Assembly (NCBI GenBank): GCA_003559985.1
Contig: PWJP01000194.1
Coordinates: 1 to 6,181, forward strand
DNA length: 6,181 bases
Direction: 5' to 3'
Origin: Saprospirales bacterium
GTDB taxonomy: Bacteria; Bacteroidota; Bacteroidia; Chitinophagales; Saprospiraceae
Position numbers and translations under genes: made by a program. The notes under the pieces are model-generated. The model was not told the DNA's origin. It saw nothing but the letters and a program-made list of their open reading frames with translations, and did no database searches. Positions 1-5,459 of this stretch are shown here, one piece after another (position 1 is the first letter of the stretch; each line of letters starts with the position of its first letter).

Positions 1-2
1 AT

Positions 3-10
3 TAATTTTG
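3..10 (+). promoter_or_regulatory. -7 promoter element of the tRNA-Ala gene
   Basis: The octamer TAATTTTG matches the Bacteroidota -7 consensus TAnnTTTG exactly. It lies 17 bases before the first base of the tRNA, which would give a short 5' leader of roughly ten bases. The matching -33 element would fall left of the window, so only half of the promoter can be seen. Confidence 0.55.
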
Positions 11-27
11 CGTCGCTTCCAAAAGAA

Positions 28-101
28 GGGGGATTAGCTCAGATGGCTAGAGCGCCACACTGGCAGTGTGGAGGTCACCGGTTCGAATCCGGTATCCTCC
101 A
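28..101 (+). tRNA. tRNA-Ala, anticodon GGC
   Basis: The full cloverleaf can be folded by eye. The acceptor stem is 28-34 with 94-100, the D stem 37-40 with 50-53, the anticodon stem 55-59 with 67-71, and the T stem 77-81 with 89-93 around the loop TTCGAAT. The anticodon loop CTGGCAG (60-66) puts GGC at 62-64, which reads alanine GCC and GCU codons. The third acceptor pair is G30 with T98, the G3:U70 wobble that alanyl-tRNA synthetase recognises as its main identity element, so the alanine call rests on two independent signals. The discriminator base is A101. The next bases are CCC, so the 3' CCA is not fully encoded and its last base must be added by tRNA nucleotidyltransferase. The gene stands alone, with a promoter element upstream and a terminator 8 bases downstream. 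Confidence 0.97.
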
Positions 102-109
102 CCCCTTGA

Positions 110-140
110 GGGCTGCCCATTCCGGGTCGGCCCTTTTTTT
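110..140 (+). terminator. Intrinsic terminator of the tRNA-Ala gene
   Basis: The arm GGGCTGCCC (110-118) pairs with GGGTCGGCCC (124-133). This gives nine pairs, including one T-G wobble, with a single bulged T and a five-base loop, followed by seven T residues (134-140). It begins 8 bases after the tRNA body. No T-run lies on the other side when read on the minus strand, so it should not act efficiently on the convergent malic enzyme transcript. I see no clear intrinsic terminator for that gene in 141-279. Confidence 0.85.
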
Positions 141-279
141 ATGCTCCAAAACCAACAGTCCATCAATCTGCATGGCCCTGTTGACTTACCTCCAACAAAT
201 GTTCAAGATAGCCGGTAAAAGACCTGAACCAGTTGAAAAAGTGGGCTTAATATTTTAGAAGGCACCAGGGGGAATACAT

Positions 280-1461
280 CTACGCATTCTCCTCTTTTGC
301 AGCTTTAAAAACGGCCTCGGCTACTCTGTATCCGACTGCTTCATTGAGTGATGAGGGTATGATTTGATCTCTGTTGAGGTCGTTGATGCAGTTTGCAATG
401 GCGTAAGCAGCTGCGATCTTCATTCCCGGGCTTATAGATTTAGCCCGTGCATCCAGTGCTCCACGGAAAATACCCGGAAAACCGAGCACATTGTTAATTT
501 GATTGGGCATATCGCTCCTGCCTGTACCAACTATTGCAGCACCACCTTTATACGCCTCTTCGGGCATGATTTCGGGAATGGGATTGGAGAGAGCAAATAC
601 GATGGCGTCATTTGCCATGGTTTTTATGTGTTCTGCCTTGAGCAAATCCCCTACGCTGACCCCAATAAAAACATCGGCATCATTCAGTGCGTCATATACT
701 GTTCCCTGAACATTATTGGGGTTGGTGTAGGAGAGAGTCTGCCTTTTTTGGTCATTGAGATCTGTCCTGTCTTTGTGTACCACGCCCTTGCTGTCGCAGA
801 GGATTATTTCTCTTACCGGAGTGCAAAGGTCGTCGTTTTTATTGTCCACACACAGGAGCAGTTTGGCAATGGCGATTCCTGCAGCACCTGCTCCGTTGAT
901 CACCACCTTCATTTCGGTCAGCTTTTTTCCTGTGACTCTCGCCGCATTCAGTAGTCCTGCGAGCACCACAATTGCAGTTCCGTGTTGGTCGTCGTGAAAA
1001 ACAGGAATGCCGATATCCTGTAGTCTTTCCTCTACTTCGAAGCTCTTGGGTGCTGCAATATCCTCCAGGTTTATACCACCGAAAACAGGGGCTATTCGCT
1101 TTACAGTTTCCACTATTTCATCCGCTGTATGAGCATCGAGGCAAATAGGGAATGCGTCTATGGCTGCGAATTTTTTAAAGAGCATGGCTTTTCCCTCCAT
1201 TACCGGAATGGATGCATGGGGTCCTATATCTCCCAATCCAAGAACGGCACTTCCATCGGTAACTATGGCCACTGTGTTGCTCTTGATAGTGTAATCCCAA
1301 ACGCGGTCTGGGTTTTTCGCTATTTCCTTACAAGGTTCCGCCACGCCGGGTGAGTAAACCAGCGAGAGGTCCTCCTTGGACCTAACATCAAATTTTGAGG
1401 TGATCTTAATCTTTCCTCTCAAATGTTCGTGTAGGTAAAGCGCTTCTTTGAAAAAATCCAT
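280..1461 (-). CDS. Malic enzyme, short form without phosphotransacetylase domain
   Basis: This cytoplasmic enzyme oxidatively decarboxylates malate to pyruvate and CO2 while reducing NAD(P)+. It supplies pyruvate or reducing power from the TCA cycle. The 393-residue protein carries the family's landmarks: YSPGV with the catalytic Tyr36; EGKAMLF with the catalytic Lys91; the metal-binding pair Glu133-Asp134 in NLEDI; the third metal ligand Asp158 in HDDQHGTA; a Rossmann-type GAGAAG loop at 190-195; SNP at 292-294; and FPGIFRGALD at 328-337. Asp223 sits near the end of the second strand of the nucleotide fold, but I cannot settle NAD versus NADP from this. The length matches the catalytic part only. 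E. coli MaeB is about 759 residues because of a C-terminal phosphotransacetylase-like domain, and here a TAG stop comes straight after the malic enzyme fold. The start is ATG at 1459-1461, which aligns with the usual N-terminus. No Shine-Dalgarno site precedes it. It is transcribed alone, divergently from the acyltransferase gene. Confidence 0.95.
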   Translation of the reverse strand: MDFFKEALYLHEHLRGKIKITSKFDVRSKEDLSLVYSPGVAEPCKEIAKNPDRVWDYTIKSNTVAIVTDGSAVLGLGDIGPHASIPVMEGKAMLFKKFAAIDAFPICLDAHTADEIVETVKRIAPVFGGINLEDIAAPKSFEVEERLQDIGIPVFHDDQHGTAIVVLAGLLNAARVTGKKLTEMKVVINGAGAAGIAIAKLLLCVDNKNDDLCTPVREIILCDSKGVVHKDRTDLNDQKRQTLSYTNPNNVQGTVYDALNDADVFIGVSVGDLLKAEHIKTMANDAIVFALSNPIPEIMPEEAYKGGAAIVGTGRSDMPNQINNVLGFPGIFRGALDARAKSISPGMKIAAAYAIANCINDLNRDQIIPSSLNEAVGYRVAEAVFKAAKEENA

Positions 1462-1481
1462 TTACGGTCGTTTTGTTTCAG

Positions 1482-1489
1482 CAAAGGTA
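1482..1489 (-). promoter_or_regulatory. Candidate -7 promoter element of the malic enzyme gene
   Basis: Read on the minus strand this is TACCTTTG, a full match to the Bacteroidota TAnnTTTG element. It lies 20 bases upstream of the malic enzyme ATG, implying a very short leader. The -33 region is weak: the nearest candidate is TTTC (plus-strand GAAA at 1505-1508), only 15 bases away, where about 19-21 is usual. The call rests mainly on the -7 match and its position. Confidence 0.4.
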
Positions 1490-1536
1490 AGAAATGAAGC
1501 GGTTGAAAGGTTTATTTTTTTACCTTTACCTTTCAA
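1483..1536. repeat. Cluster of four AAAGGT/ACCTTT hexamers in the divergent intergenic region
   Basis: AAAGGT occurs at 1483-1488 and 1506-1511. Its reverse complement ACCTTT occurs as a tandem pair at 1522-1527 and 1528-1533. The second copy is part of a longer perfect inverted repeat, TTGAAAGGT (1503-1511) with ACCTTTCAA (1528-1536), and can also pair over six bases with the nearer ACCTTT. The first copy overlaps the likely -7 element of the malic enzyme gene. The arrangement could be an operator or a transcript hairpin, and short AT-rich repeats also arise by chance. Confidence 0.45.
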
Positions 1537-1730
1537 GCTAACAGAGCTGAACAGGTCCTTAAGCCATGAATCGGACAAACGCATTGCCCCGGTTTTCAAT
1601 TCACCAAAGCGACTCATCTGTTGAAAGTCTGTGCATAAAAAACTTATTTTGACCCGTCACCGGGTTTTACGCTTTAAATCAGGTTTTGAATGTTCGGGTT
1701 TTCACCTGAATCTGATGGAAAATCAAGAAA

Positions 1731-2456
1731 ATGAATACCATACGAGCCTGGATGAGAATGGTTGGACTGGTCGCTTCGATTGCGGCCTACATTCTCTGGT
1801 TCTACATTTTGCTGCCCTTTAAAAAAGACCAGTTGAAATGGGGCCTGGGTTTGAGGCGATCCTGGATGAAACTGGCGCATTGGATGCTGGGATTGAGGGT
1901 AGAGATAAAGGGTACGCTTCCCGATAAAAGTGGGCTCGTTGTCTGCAATCACCAGTCTGCAATCGACCCATTTATTCCCATGAGATACCTGGAACTTTTT
2001 CCGGTGGGAAAGTATGAGATTCGCTCTTATCCCCTCATTGGCTTTGCAGCTTCAAAGACAGGGATTTTATTCGTAAAGCGGGAGGTCCGGGACCACAGGC
2101 GGGCTGTGCGCGACAAGATCAGGGAGTATCTAAGCCTGGGTAGATCCATTTTGGTCTTTCCCGAAGGCACGGTGAGCCCCGATGGTACTATTATGCCCTT
2201 TCGCAAAGGCGCTTTTAGAAGTGCAGTTGAGGCAGGGCGTCCGGTTTACCCGGTTGCTATAAGGTATTTCTCACCTGATGATCGCTGGCAGGACGCCGAT
2301 TCCCTGTACAGACATTTTGTGCGTCAGGTGGGAAAGCGGACCATAGAGGTGGAATTGACCTGTTGCGATCCGGTGGAAGGTGCTGATCCCGATGATTGCG
2401 CTAACCAGGCACAAATCGCCATTGAGTCTGCACTTAAGAGAGTTGCTGGAAGTTAA
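1731..2456 (+). CDS. PlsC-family lysophospholipid (1-acylglycerol-3-phosphate) acyltransferase
   Basis: Members of this family transfer an acyl chain to the sn-2 position of lysophosphatidic acid at the inner face of the cytoplasmic membrane, making phosphatidic acid for phospholipids. Some relatives acylate other lipids, such as ornithine lipids. All four acyltransferase blocks are visible: NHQSAID at 73-79 (the NHx4D catalytic His74 and Asp79), GILFVKR at 111-117 (block II), FPEGTVS at 143-149 (block III, substrate phosphate binding), and VYPVAI at 172-177 (block IV). A hydrophobic stretch at about 11-29 should anchor the N-terminus in the membrane. At 241 residues the length is normal for PlsC. 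The start is the ATG at 1731, preceded by purine-rich sequence but no clear Shine-Dalgarno site. No convincing promoter is seen. The best candidate is TTTTG at 1647-1651, 16 bases before a degenerate TACGCTTTA. The family is secure; the exact acceptor lipid is not. Confidence 0.9.
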   Translation: MNTIRAWMRMVGLVASIAAYILWFYILLPFKKDQLKWGLGLRRSWMKLAHWMLGLRVEIKGTLPDKSGLVVCNHQSAIDPFIPMRYLELFPVGKYEIRSYPLIGFAASKTGILFVKREVRDHRRAVRDKIREYLSLGRSILVFPEGTVSPDGTIMPFRKGAFRSAVEAGRPVYPVAIRYFSPDDRWQDADSLYRHFVRQVGKRTIEVELTCCDPVEGADPDDCANQAQIAIESALKRVAGS

Positions 2457-2474
2457 TTTCCCAGATGTGATGCA

Positions 2475-2498
2475 TTGCCTGAGATGGTCTTTTGGCAA
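2475..2498 (+). other. Possible 3' hairpin after the acyltransferase gene
   Basis: TTGCC (2475-2479) pairs with GGCAA (2494-2498). Inside it, GAGA (2481-2484) can pair with TCTT (2488-2491) around a three-base loop, giving nine pairs with a small internal loop. It starts 19 bases after the acyltransferase stop codon. No T-run follows, so it is not a standard intrinsic terminator. It could stabilise the mRNA 3' end or be chance. Confidence 0.25.
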
Positions 2499-2573
2499 GA
2501 TCCGCCACGATTTAAGTAGTATGTCTGCAGTGTGGTCGAATTCCCACTTTAACTCATTTAATAACCCACCCAA

Positions 2574-2606
2574 TTTGGTTTTTCAAGAAAAATGTCCTTA
2601 ACTTGC
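2574..2606 (+). promoter_or_regulatory. Candidate promoter of the small membrane protein gene
   Basis: TTTG at 2574-2577 is followed after 21 bases by TAACTTGC (2599-2606), a close but imperfect match to TAnnTTTG. Spacing and position fit a Bacteroidota promoter with a leader of about 20 bases before the ATG at 2634. This also argues against starting the gene at the earlier in-frame ATG (2592), which would lie upstream of the transcription start. Confidence 0.45.
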
Positions 2607-2633
2607 AGCGCTGTTTTATTAAAATCTACAAAA

Positions 2634-2927
2634 ATGGACGGAAAAACTAAAGCTATTGTAGCGCACATCACCATAATTGGATGGATAGTCGCAATAGTTC
2701 TCAATCAGAATGAACAAAAAGATGAATTTGCCTCCTTTTACATTCGTCAAATGCTGGGCTTGATTCTCCTCAGTGTGATAACCTCCATTATACCAATAGT
2801 CGGCTGGATTCTCTGGATTGTGGTGATTGTATTTTGGGTGATGAGTTTAATCGGTGCTGCCGGTGATAAAAAGGCATTGACCCCGGTGGTCGGTCACTAC
2901 TTTCAGGACTGGTTTAAGGCGATATAA
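2634..2927 (+). CDS. Small membrane protein, DUF4870/Tic20-like
   Basis: The 97-residue protein is almost all membrane. Hydrophobic segments lie at about 7-23, 39-56 and 57-74, joined by a polar loop at 24-38 (containing NQNEQKDEFASFYIRQ) and closed by a short amphipathic tail ending GHYFQDWFKAI. The layout of a short N-terminal helix, a charged loop with a conserved aromatic and Gln, a helical hairpin, then a G-A-rich turn resembles the DUF4870/Tic20-like family, often labelled an import component protein in Bacteroidota after the chloroplast Tic20 protein. No function is established for the bacterial members, and I assign none. I start at ATG 2634 and not at the in-frame ATG at 2592. The hydrophobic core begins directly after 2634, and the likely promoter lies between the two. 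The stop codon is 5 bases from the stop codon of the convergent asnS. Confidence 0.75.
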   Translation: MDGKTKAIVAHITIIGWIVAIVLNQNEQKDEFASFYIRQMLGLILLSVITSIIPIVGWILWIVVIVFWVMSLIGAAGDKKALTPVVGHYFQDWFKAI

Positions 2928-2932
2928 GTCTA

Positions 2933-4366
2933 TTAAAATGCTATGTGGCCGGGAGTTCTCGGGAAGGGAATCACATCTCTGATGTTGCCCATTCCGGTGA
3001 CAAATTGGACGAAGCGCTCAAATCCCAGGCCGTAACCTGCGTGCGGGCAACTTCCGTATTTGCGGATGTCCAGGTACCAACTGAGCTCATCCTGAGGTAT
3101 GTGCATTTCATCCATTCGGGACAGTAGAACGTCCAGTCTTTCCTCTCTTTGGGATCCACCGATAATCTCACCTATTCCAGGAAACAGGATGTCCATGGCA
3201 GCCACAGTCTTTTCGTCGTCGTTCACCCGCATGTAAAATGCCTTGATATTTTTGGGGTAATTGTAGAGGATGACCGGCTTTTTGAAGTGTTTTTCCACCA
3301 GGTACCGCTCGTGCTCTGACTGTAGGTCTGCGCCCCATTCTTCTATGACGTACTGAAACTTCTTTTTCTTGTTGGGCTTACTTCGCATTAAAATTTCAAT
3401 GGCCTCGGAATAGGTTATTCTGGCAAAGTCACTCTCCAGGCAGAACTCCAGTTTCTCGATCAATCCCATTGGCGAGCGCTGGTCTTTGGGCTTGCTGCTC
3501 TCCTCCTTCTTAAGGCGCTCATCCAAAAATTCGAGGTCCTTGCGACAATTTTCCAGGAGGTATTTTACCAGGTATTTAAGCATGTCTTCTGCCAGGTCCA
3601 TATTGTCCTCCAAATCGGCAAAAGCTATTTCCGGTTCTATCATCCAGAACTCAGCCAGGTGACGGGTAGTGTGGGAGTGTTCAGCCCTGAAAGTAGGACC
3701 AAAAGTATAAACATCGCTAAGGGCAAGTGAGCCGAGTTCTGCTTCCAACTGACCAGATACTGTGAGATGGGCTTCCTTACCGAAAAAGTCTTTGGAAAAG
3801 TCCACCTCGTTTTCTTCTGTCAATGGGGGGTGTTGCGGGTCCAGGGTTGTTACCCTGAACAATTCGCCAGCTCCCTCCGCATCGGATGCAGTCAGGATGG
3901 GGGTGTGCAGGTAAACAAAGCCACGTTCGTCAAAAAAACGGTGTATGGCCAGGGCTGCGGCATGTCTTATGCGAAAAATAGCCCCAAAGGTGTTGGTCCT
4001 GAATCTCAGATGAGCTTGCTCCCGCAAAAACTCCAGGCTGTGTTTTTTGGGTTGTAGAGGGTATTTTTCAGGGTCGCTTTCCCCAACCACCTTTATGTCG
4101 GAGACCACCAATTCAATTTTCTGCCCCCGACCGCGAGATTCTGCCACTTCACCTGTGGCCGATATGGCAGCACCGGGATTGATGTTGCGAAGGACCTTGT
4201 CCTCAAATTCTCCCAGCGGCAAAACCAGTTGCAGGTTGTCCAAACAAGACCCATCGTTTAGTGCGACGAATTGATTGTTTCTAAAGGTTCTTACCCAACC
4301 CTTGACCGTCGCAGTTTTTCCCACCGGCTCGGTGCGGAGCAATTCCTCGATCTTGATTCTTTTCAT
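2933..4366 (-). CDS. asnS: Asparaginyl-tRNA synthetase
   Basis: This cytoplasmic class IIb synthetase activates asparagine with ATP and charges tRNA-Asn. The 477-residue protein (numbered from the chosen start) begins with an OB-fold anticodon-binding domain (about 20-105, with VKGWVRTFR at 21-29), followed by the catalytic core. Motif 1 is around 144-156 (FFDERGFVYLHTP). TASDAEGAGELF follows at 159-170. Motif 2 begins FRAEHSHTTRHLAEFW at 226-241. GEIIGGSQREER is at 399-410. Motif 3 GYGLGFERF is near 444-452, and the AsnRS/AspRS-type end PFPRTP at 467-472. The motif 2 block and HIAF end favour asparagine over aspartate specificity. E. coli AsnS is 466 residues. I chose ATG 4364-4366 because it starts just ahead of the OB fold. 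An in-frame ATG at 4403-4405 would add 13 residues (DFSPRDEEKTLQ follows its Met) with no family match known to me, and cannot be fully excluded because the predicted promoter lies farther upstream. Confidence 0.97.
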   Translation of the reverse strand: MKRIKIEELLRTEPVGKTATVKGWVRTFRNNQFVALNDGSCLDNLQLVLPLGEFEDKVLRNINPGAAISATGEVAESRGRGQKIELVVSDIKVVGESDPEKYPLQPKKHSLEFLREQAHLRFRTNTFGAIFRIRHAAALAIHRFFDERGFVYLHTPILTASDAEGAGELFRVTTLDPQHPPLTEENEVDFSKDFFGKEAHLTVSGQLEAELGSLALSDVYTFGPTFRAEHSHTTRHLAEFWMIEPEIAFADLEDNMDLAEDMLKYLVKYLLENCRKDLEFLDERLKKEESSKPKDQRSPMGLIEKLEFCLESDFARITYSEAIEILMRSKPNKKKKFQYVIEEWGADLQSEHERYLVEKHFKKPVILYNYPKNIKAFYMRVNDDEKTVAAMDILFPGIGEIIGGSQREERLDVLLSRMDEMHIPQDELSWYLDIRKYGSCPHAGYGLGFERFVQFVTGMGNIRDVIPFPRTPGHIAF

Positions 4367-4447
4367 CTGTAAAGTTTTTTCCTCATCCCTCGGCGAGAAA
4401 TCCATTTCCAATACTCCCGACGGTAATTATTGTTAGTAAAACTCCAA

Positions 4448-4472
4448 CAAGCAATTGCCTGATGACCGGCAA
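4448..4472. repeat. Inverted repeats overlapping the asnS start site
   Basis: Two dyads share an arm. TTGCC (4455-4459) and GGCAA (4468-4472) form a perfect five-base inverted repeat with an eight-base spacer. CAAGCAATTGCCTG (4448-4461) is a 14-base palindrome with one mismatched pair. Together they cover the downstream part of the asnS -7 element and the expected transcription start and first transcribed bases. An operator or a 5' transcript hairpin is possible; neither is shown. Confidence 0.4.
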
Positions 4473-4500
4473 AATTACGACGGTTAAGTAAACGGGCAAA
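4470..4500 (-). promoter_or_regulatory. Promoter of asnS
   Basis: On the minus strand this reads TTTG (4500-4497), 19 bases, then TAATTTTG (4477-4470). Both elements and the spacing match the Bacteroidota primary sigma consensus without a mismatch, the best promoter in the window. It would leave an asnS leader of roughly 100 bases to the ATG at 4366, long compared with the other leaders here. Confidence 0.7.
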
Positions 4501-4620
4501 GAATTAACGGTTGGGATTTTAATTAAGCGAAGGGCGGCTCTACGGAGGATGTTGAGAAATGGTTTCGATTTGTATGCCGGTATTGGGTGTTTGACCTGTT
4601 TTCCTAAGTGGGGTAGGGGC
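4501..4620. other. Non-coding stretch between the asnS promoter and the sigma gene terminator
   Basis: The gap between asnS (start 4366) and the sigma factor gene (stop 4720) is 353 bases. It holds the asnS leader, its promoter with overlapping repeats, and the terminator at 4621-4650. In the remaining part given here I see no credible gene, RNA or repeat. The open frame crossing it on the minus strand (4383-4640) reads as low-complexity Leu, Pro and Ile with no family resemblance and runs into asnS, so I treat it as chance. Confidence 0.5.
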
Positions 4621-4650
4621 AAAAGAAAAGGGAGCCACAAAGGACTCCCT
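4621..4650 (-). terminator. Intrinsic terminator of the ECF sigma gene
   Basis: On the minus strand AGGGAGTC (4650-4643) pairs with GGCTCCCT (4636-4629) over eight base pairs including one T-G wobble, with a six-base loop. It is followed directly by the T-rich tail TTTTCTTTT. It starts 70 bases after the sigma gene stop and separates that gene from asnS, so the two same-strand genes are likely independent transcripts. On the plus strand no T-run follows. Confidence 0.8.
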
Positions 4651-4719
4651 CAAGTCAAATACTCGAATGATTTTCCGGCCTAAACCGAGAAATCTAATAA
4701 ATGAAAAGGACCACTTTTT

Positions 4720-5259
4720 TTATCCTACCGCTTTGGTGTAGCGGGAGACATTTTTTCCGTATCTCGCGTATATTTTCTCTTTGAGCGCTTTTCTCGCGAA
4801 AAATATTCTGCTCTTTACCGTACCGAGTGGAAGGTCCAGGTGGTCCGCTATCTCCTGGTACTTATACCCCTCGAAGTACATTTCAAAAGGCATTCGGATG
4901 TTGTCATCCAACTCATCTACCATTTTGACCAGCTCGTCCATCATGATATTGCTCTCCGCACCATTGTTGATGGCAGGACCACCGGAATTGATGTAGTACA
5001 TATTGTCGGTGGAGTCGAAGATGGTATTGGCCTTGGTCTTCTTACGGTAATTATTGATGAAAATATTCTTCATGATGGTAAACAACCAGGCCTTAAAATT
5101 GGTACCCGGTCGGAATTTATCTCTATTGGTCAAAGCTCTGAAAGCAGTTTCCTGATACAAATCCTTGGCTTCTTCTACATTTTTAGTCAGGTTGTATGCG
5201 AAGGCGTTTAACATGTTTGAGAGTTCCTGAAACTTGTTGTGAAATTCGATGCTTGACAT
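4720..5259 (-). CDS. ECF-type RNA polymerase sigma factor
   Basis: The 179-residue protein has the two-domain layout of extracytoplasmic-function sigma factors. Sigma region 2 covers about 8-76, with DLYQETAFRAL at 33-43 (region 2.2, core polymerase binding) and FKAWLFTIMKNIFINNYRKK at 55-74 (regions 2.3-2.4, promoter melting and -10 recognition). A polar linker spans about 77-105. Sigma region 4 spans about 107-160, with a helix-turn-helix in YQEIADHLDLPLGTVKSR (134-151) that reads the -35 box. There is no region 1 or 3, as expected for this class. The start at ATG 5257-5259 is the first Met, with its promoter about 32 bases upstream. The gene is flanked by its own promoter and terminator. 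No anti-sigma factor lies next to it: upstream is an LptG-like permease gene and downstream is asnS. Its regulon and inducing signal cannot be read from the sequence. Confidence 0.93.
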   Translation of the reverse strand: MSSIEFHNKFQELSNMLNAFAYNLTKNVEEAKDLYQETAFRALTNRDKFRPGTNFKAWLFTIMKNIFINNYRKKTKANTIFDSTDNMYYINSGGPAINNGAESNIMMDELVKMVDELDDNIRMPFEMYFEGYKYQEIADHLDLPLGTVKSRIFFARKALKEKIYARYGKNVSRYTKAVG

Positions 5260-5284
5260 AACTAGTTAATTTAGTTCGTTTATT

Positions 5285-5301
5285 ATACGACAAAGATACG
5301 A
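5285..5301. repeat. Direct repeat ATACGA flanking the sigma gene -7 element
   Basis: ATACGA occurs at 5285-5290 and again at 5296-5301, an 11-base period, about one helical turn. The two copies flank and partly overlap the -7 element TATCTTTG (minus strand, 5298-5291). This is the geometry of a dimer-binding operator over a start site, but a six-base repeat in AT-rich DNA can be chance. Confidence 0.35.
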
Positions 5302-5322
5302 TTTTGTTTAATCATTGACAAG
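5291..5322 (-). promoter_or_regulatory. Promoter of the ECF sigma gene
   Basis: On the minus strand CTTG (5322-5319) is followed after 20 bases by TATCTTTG (5298-5291), a full match to the Bacteroidota -7 element with a -33 TTG at normal spacing. The expected leader is about 25 bases. The element matches the housekeeping sigma pattern, so basal expression should not depend on the ECF factor itself. The DNA upstream, 5320-5459, is strongly AT-rich, holds no gene I can support, and shows no clear terminator for the permease gene. Confidence 0.6.
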
Positions 5323-5459
5323 AAAAAGTCTAACAAAACGACTTTAATTTTTCATTAAACATATTATATTAATTCATATAAACCTGAATATCAATAAGGT
5401 AAATTTATTGTGATGATTATAGAAATTTTTAAAGTTTCAGTATTAAGTGAAAGTTAGTG

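Noticed and set aside
43..258. Plus-strand open frame of 71 codons
   Set aside because: It lies across the tRNA-Ala gene and its terminator, so it cannot be a real coding region.
364..954. Long plus-strand frame opposite the malic enzyme gene
   Set aside because: It is antisense to a gene with every catalytic motif intact. The Cys- and His-rich, patternless product is typical of a shadow frame.
2592..2633. Earlier in-frame ATG for the small membrane protein, adding 14 residues
   Set aside because: It lies upstream of the likely -7 element, and the extra residues do not belong to the membrane protein pattern.
3767..4274. Plus-strand frames opposite asnS
   Set aside because: They are shadows of a highly conserved synthetase gene, with no family resemblance of their own.
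4383..4640. Minus-strand open frame of 85 codons between asnS and the sigma gene
   Set aside because: It covers the asnS promoter and the end of the sigma terminator, overlaps nothing conserved, and has a low-complexity hydrophobic composition.
5400..5459. Possible terminator after the LptG-like gene (ACTTTCA with TGAAACT arms)
   Set aside because: The stem has a central mismatch, is AT-rich and weak, and has no proper T-run; not enough to call.
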